Made by a program: the position numbers and the translations under genes | NCBI RefSeq assembly: GCF_001877035.1 | Contig: NZ_CP015756.1 | Coordinates: 611,001 to 675,000, forward strand | DNA: 64,000 nt | Direction: 5' to 3' | DNA from: Clostridium estertheticum subsp. estertheticum | GTDB taxonomy: Bacteria > Bacillota > Clostridia > Clostridiales > Clostridiaceae | Part shown: positions 61,162 through 64,000 of the stretch, piece by piece | How the letters are laid out: every line of letters starts with the position of its first letter | Numbering within the stretch: position 1 is the first letter of the stretch | Notes under the pieces: generated by a model | What the model saw: the letters and a program-made list of their open reading frames with translations, nothing else | Databases searched by the model: none | What the model was told of the DNA's origin: nothing

Positions 61162-62547
61162 TTGAGGGGAATAAAAGCCAGACTTGTTTGGAGTTATCTA
61201 TTAGTGATTGTTTTCACTGTAATCACCTTAGAAGTTTTTCTTACCGTTTCTTTAGAAAAATATTACTATCAAAACATGGAATCATTACTTTCAAAACAAA
61301 TCAAAGGATCTGTCGATTTTTATAATAATTATTTCTCTTCATCTAGTTTAAAAGAAAATGTGGAAAATAATGATGATATTTTTTGGAAAAATACATCTGC
61401 AGAGGTCCAAATTATTGATAATTCAGGAATGATGCTAATGGATTCCATTGGTAATTTCAATAAAGAACATATCGAAGATAATGATGTTGAAAAAGCATTG
61501 CAAGGGGAACTTGGAACATTTACTAAGAAAGATAAGGATACAAAAGAAAATTTTATGTACGTTTCGTATCCATTAAAGTCAGCTAATAAAATAGAGGGTG
61601 TACTACGGTTTGTTACTTCTTTATCCGAGGTAGATGCACTTATTCATAAAATAGTAATTCTTTTTTGGGGAGTTGGGACTCTTGTAATTGTTATTTCTGG
61701 TGTTTCTAGTATATTTATCTCTAATACTATTGTGGGACCATTAGATGAAGTAAATACCCTAGCTAAGAAATTTGCGTCTGGAAACTTTAATGAAAGACTT
61801 GAAAAAAGAAGAAATGATGAAATTGGGGAATTATCCGATACATTTAATTTTATGGCAGAAGAAATTCAAAAAAGTCAGAACCTAAAAAATGAATTTATTG
61901 CGTCTGTTTCTCATGAACTTAGAACTCCTCTCACATCCATAAAAGGATGGGCTGCGACTATTAGATCTGGTAGTTTAGAGGATAAGGAAGAAATTCTAGT
62001 CGGACTTAACATTATAGAAAAGGAAAGTGATAGACTTACAGTGATGGTGGAAGAATTGTTGGACTTTTCCAAATTTATATCTGGAAAAGCACCACTTAAA
62101 AAAGAATATGTAAATATTCAAAGCATTATAACCTACATAGAAAAACAGTTTATGCCAAAGTCAATACGTCACAATATTAACTTTACTTGTAAAATACAAG
62201 AGGATTTAGTCCCTGTTTTTGCGGATGAGAAAAGGTTAAATCAAGTTATTAGCAACATTTTAGATAATGCCTTTAATTTTACAAAAGAAGGAGGCAACGT
62301 AACACTTGAAGCATGTATTGATGGTAATAATATTTGTATTATTGTGAAAGATAATGGAATAGGAATTTCACCGGAGGATTTGCCTAAAGTCACAGAAAAA
62401 TTCTTCAAGGGTAGAACAAGTATGTCACAAAATGGGATAGGACTATCTCTTTGCAAAGAAATTATAGAAATGCATAATGGTAAACTTGAGATTTCAAGCG
62501 AATATGGCAAGGGTACAGATGTTAAAATGTTTTTACCTCTGACATAA
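61162..62547 (+). CDS. Sensor histidine kinase with HAMP domain
   Basis: The 461-residue kinase has a helix at about 7-29, an exported sensor region of about 130 residues and a second helix (about 160-185). HAMP (SNTIVGPLDEVNTLAKKFAS), phosphoacceptor box ASVSHELRTPLTSIKGW, N-box NILDNAFNFT and G-box NGIGLSLCKEII follow. The start is TTG 61162 behind AGAGGTGAT; the frame extends upstream into the regulator gene, which is rejected. It matches the kinase at 10744-12129 in length and plan. Confidence 0.92.
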   Translation: MRGIKARLVWSYLLVIVFTVITLEVFLTVSLEKYYYQNMESLLSKQIKGSVDFYNNYFSSSSLKENVENNDDIFWKNTSAEVQIIDNSGMMLMDSIGNFNKEHIEDNDVEKALQGELGTFTKKDKDTKENFMYVSYPLKSANKIEGVLRFVTSLSEVDALIHKIVILFWGVGTLVIVISGVSSIFISNTIVGPLDEVNTLAKKFASGNFNERLEKRRNDEIGELSDTFNFMAEEIQKSQNLKNEFIASVSHELRTPLTSIKGWAATIRSGSLEDKEEILVGLNIIEKESDRLTVMVEELLDFSKFISGKAPLKKEYVNIQSIITYIEKQFMPKSIRHNINFTCKIQEDLVPVFADEKRLNQVISNILDNAFNFTKEGGNVTLEACIDGNNICIIVKDNGIGISPEDLPKVTEKFFKGRTSMSQNGIGLSLCKEIIEMHNGKLEISSEYGKGTDVKMFLPLT

Positions 62548-62585
62548 GAAGGAATAAAATTTATATATATAAGAGGTGACTCCTG

Positions 62586-64000
62586 GTGAAAAAAGCATTA
62601 TGTTTATTAGTTATTGTGTTTTCTATTATAATTTTTATATGGAGTCAATATGCAGGATTAACTTTAAGCTCTCAAGTATTGCATAAAAAACTTACTGTTT
62701 CGCCTATACAGGGAAGTTGGATAGTAGAGAAATATGTTTCTATTGGTGGAACTACAATTGATGATGAAAAAGCAAAAAAATTACTTGGAAAAATTGCTTA
62801 TTTTAGGGGAGATACAGTTGAGTTTAATGGCAATATCTCTAAGGATGTTAAATATAAAGTTAAGTCCGTTAATACTAAAAGTTATTTTTGGAATAGTATA
62901 AAAATAAGTGCCAAAAGCTTAGGGATAAAAAATACTGATGTACAAATTATTACTATTAATTCTAATGAAACTTTTTTTGATGAGTACATAAAGCTTAATG
63001 ATTTAACCCTTATAAAGAACTATGAGGGTACCTTATTATATTTTCACAAAGCAAAAGATTCTTCTGCGGCCCATTCATATAATAAGGATAACAATACAAA
63101 AATTCTAATCAGCAAAGCAGAAAAAGAAATACGATCTAAGTCAGGATTATTACTTGGACTAAGATATGAAAATCCGCAAGATGATATTGGTCTGAGTAAA
63201 TATTCATATAAAACTTTATGGATTAGTTCAGTAAATAATAAAATGCTTCCCATCCTTGAAACTAAAGATTTGTTGCTTCCAAGGCAAGATGGGTTTTGGA
63301 AGGTAGGGATAGGTAATAAAATAAAAAATGGAGATTCTAAGGACATACTTTGGTCTTATCCAATTAATTTACTTAATCCTACTAAACCCATAAATTCAAA
63401 AAAAATAAAGTATACTAAAACAGAAGGTAGTATAGCTATTAAATTTGTAGGCAGTAATTATGTTTCTACTGATACTGTGCAGGATGTAAATAATAATGAT
63501 TTAGAAAAGAAGTACTCTAATAATAAGCTTAAAATATTTCCAATGGATAATTTAATGGGAGAACCTATAAAACTTACAAGCATACTCCCAAGGGAAATAG
63601 AAAAAGCTACTTTCTCAGGTACAATTTTAAATATAAATAAAAGTACCCAAGATGAAAAGTTAGAAAAAGTAGATAATAATTTGGGTGTAATAAGAAGAAG
63701 TGGACGATGGATACTAAGAGGAAGAATGCCTCAATCAAATAGCGAAGATTCATTTATAGATTTTGATATTCCTTATGCTACACCTAAATCGTTAACTACC
63801 TATGATAATTTATTTCCTTCTTTTAACGTAATAAAAACAAAGGTACCAAGCGCAGTGGATGCTTATTCATCTCCTAATAGAGACTTTGTTGTTGTTCTAA
63901 CTAATACAGAATTAATGGTATTTAGTATAAAAGGATATAACCTGGGGGAAAAGTCATTAACTTTGGAATTTAAAGCAGGAGAAGTGCCAGTAATGTCTCA
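62586..64000 (+). CDS. Exported protein of unknown function, incomplete at window end
   Basis: The frame opens at GTG 62586 behind AGAGGTGACTCCTG and stays open to the end of the window (471 residues seen). An N-terminal signal or anchor helix (about 4-19, ALCLLVIVFSIIIFIWSQ) is followed by a long soluble, beta-rich region with no motif I recognise (SPIQGSWIVEKYVSIGGTTI; ITINSNETFFDEYIKLNDL). It lies 38 bp after the kinase gene, so it belongs to the same operon. By position it parallels the lipoprotein of the paralogous operon at 8780-12129 and may act with the TCS. A chance minus-strand frame covers part of it. Confidence 0.75.
   Translation, partial: MKKALCLLVIVFSIIIFIWSQYAGLTLSSQVLHKKLTVSPIQGSWIVEKYVSIGGTTIDDEKAKKLLGKIAYFRGDTVEFNGNISKDVKYKVKSVNTKSYFWNSIKISAKSLGIKNTDVQIITINSNETFFDEYIKLNDLTLIKNYEGTLLYFHKAKDSSAAHSYNKDNNTKILISKAEKEIRSKSGLLLGLRYENPQDDIGLSKYSYKTLWISSVNNKMLPILETKDLLLPRQDGFWKVGIGNKIKNGDSKDILWSYPINLLNPTKPINSKKIKYTKTEGSIAIKFVGSNYVSTDTVQDVNNNDLEKKYSNNKLKIFPMDNLMGEPIKLTSILPREIEKATFSGTILNINKSTQDEKLEKVDNNLGVIRRSGRWILRGRMPQSNSEDSFIDFDIPYATPKSLTTYDNLFPSFNVIKTKVPSAVDAYSSPNRDFVVVLTNTELMVFSIKGYNLGEKSLTLEFKAGEVPVMS

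Noticed and set aside
63044-63346. Minus-strand 100-codon frame near the window end
   Set aside because: It overlaps the longer plus-strand exported protein, which has a ribosome site and a signal helix.

Overview
The window looks like chromosomal DNA of a Clostridium sensu stricto-type Firmicute. It is very AT-rich, with strong AGGAGG-type ribosome sites, frequent GTG/TTG starts, a T-box leader, lantibiotic-immunity-type ABC transporters and a clostridial 2-enoate reductase. The species cannot be fixed from the sequence. I saw no rRNA, tRNA, CRISPR array, phage or intact insertion sequence.

Layout. 1-3074: end of a lantibiotic-immunity-type ABC operon, then its two-component system (TCS). 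3264-5621: two nearly identical DAHP synthase genes in tandem. 5695-8403: 2-enoate reductase divergent from a PadR regulator, with two matching PadR-type sites between them. 8476-13326: a decayed gene fragment, a lipoprotein-TCS operon and a CapA-like phosphoesterase. 13378-16370 (minus): methionine salvage pair mmuP-mmuM and a small stefin/cystatin-like protein. 16616-18853: a complete second lantibiotic-immunity-type ABC operon. 18874-24188: an orphan flagellin-like protein, an MFS exporter, a frameshifted acetyltransferase, an Asp/Glu racemase and an iron-sulfur flavoprotein. 24257-28482: a flavin-binding-type protein with a divergent HxlR regulator, then an ABC operon whose first protein joins a permease to a truncated M1-peptidase-like domain. 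28597-32698: brnQ behind an isoleucine-type T-box, an Old Yellow Enzyme divergent from another HxlR regulator, and a metallo-beta-lactamase-fold hydrolase. 32959-37974: an exported NlpC/P60-like protein, a TCS with a large multispanning kinase, and a secreted subtilase. 38009-39286: cysteine desulfidase/serine dehydratase-like enzyme. 39565-45786: a TCS and two ABC transporter operons. 45830-48825: a stand-alone CdaR sensor-domain fragment, cyclopropane synthase and an Nramp transporter. 48967-50277: a second brnQ. 50623-57350: a rhamnogalacturonan (pectin) utilisation operon. 57505-64000: AlbA_2-membrane protein, TPR protein, a 56-residue protein, a soluble chemoreceptor, and a fifth TCS with an exported partner running off the window.

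The main theme is sensing and export. There are five OmpR/histidine-kinase pairs and five ABC transporter clusters, mostly placed side by side. Metabolic cassettes with their own local regulators sit between them (PadR, two HxlR, T-box). The observations most worth following are a 29-bp GC-richer repeat present three times, two copies of which bracket the transporter and deacetylase of the pectin operon in inverted orientation; the bacterial stefin-like protein; a four-fold 11-bp-period direct repeat between a TCS and its ABC operon; two genes whose start appears to be ATC or ATT; and the permease/M1-like fusion without a catalytic domain.
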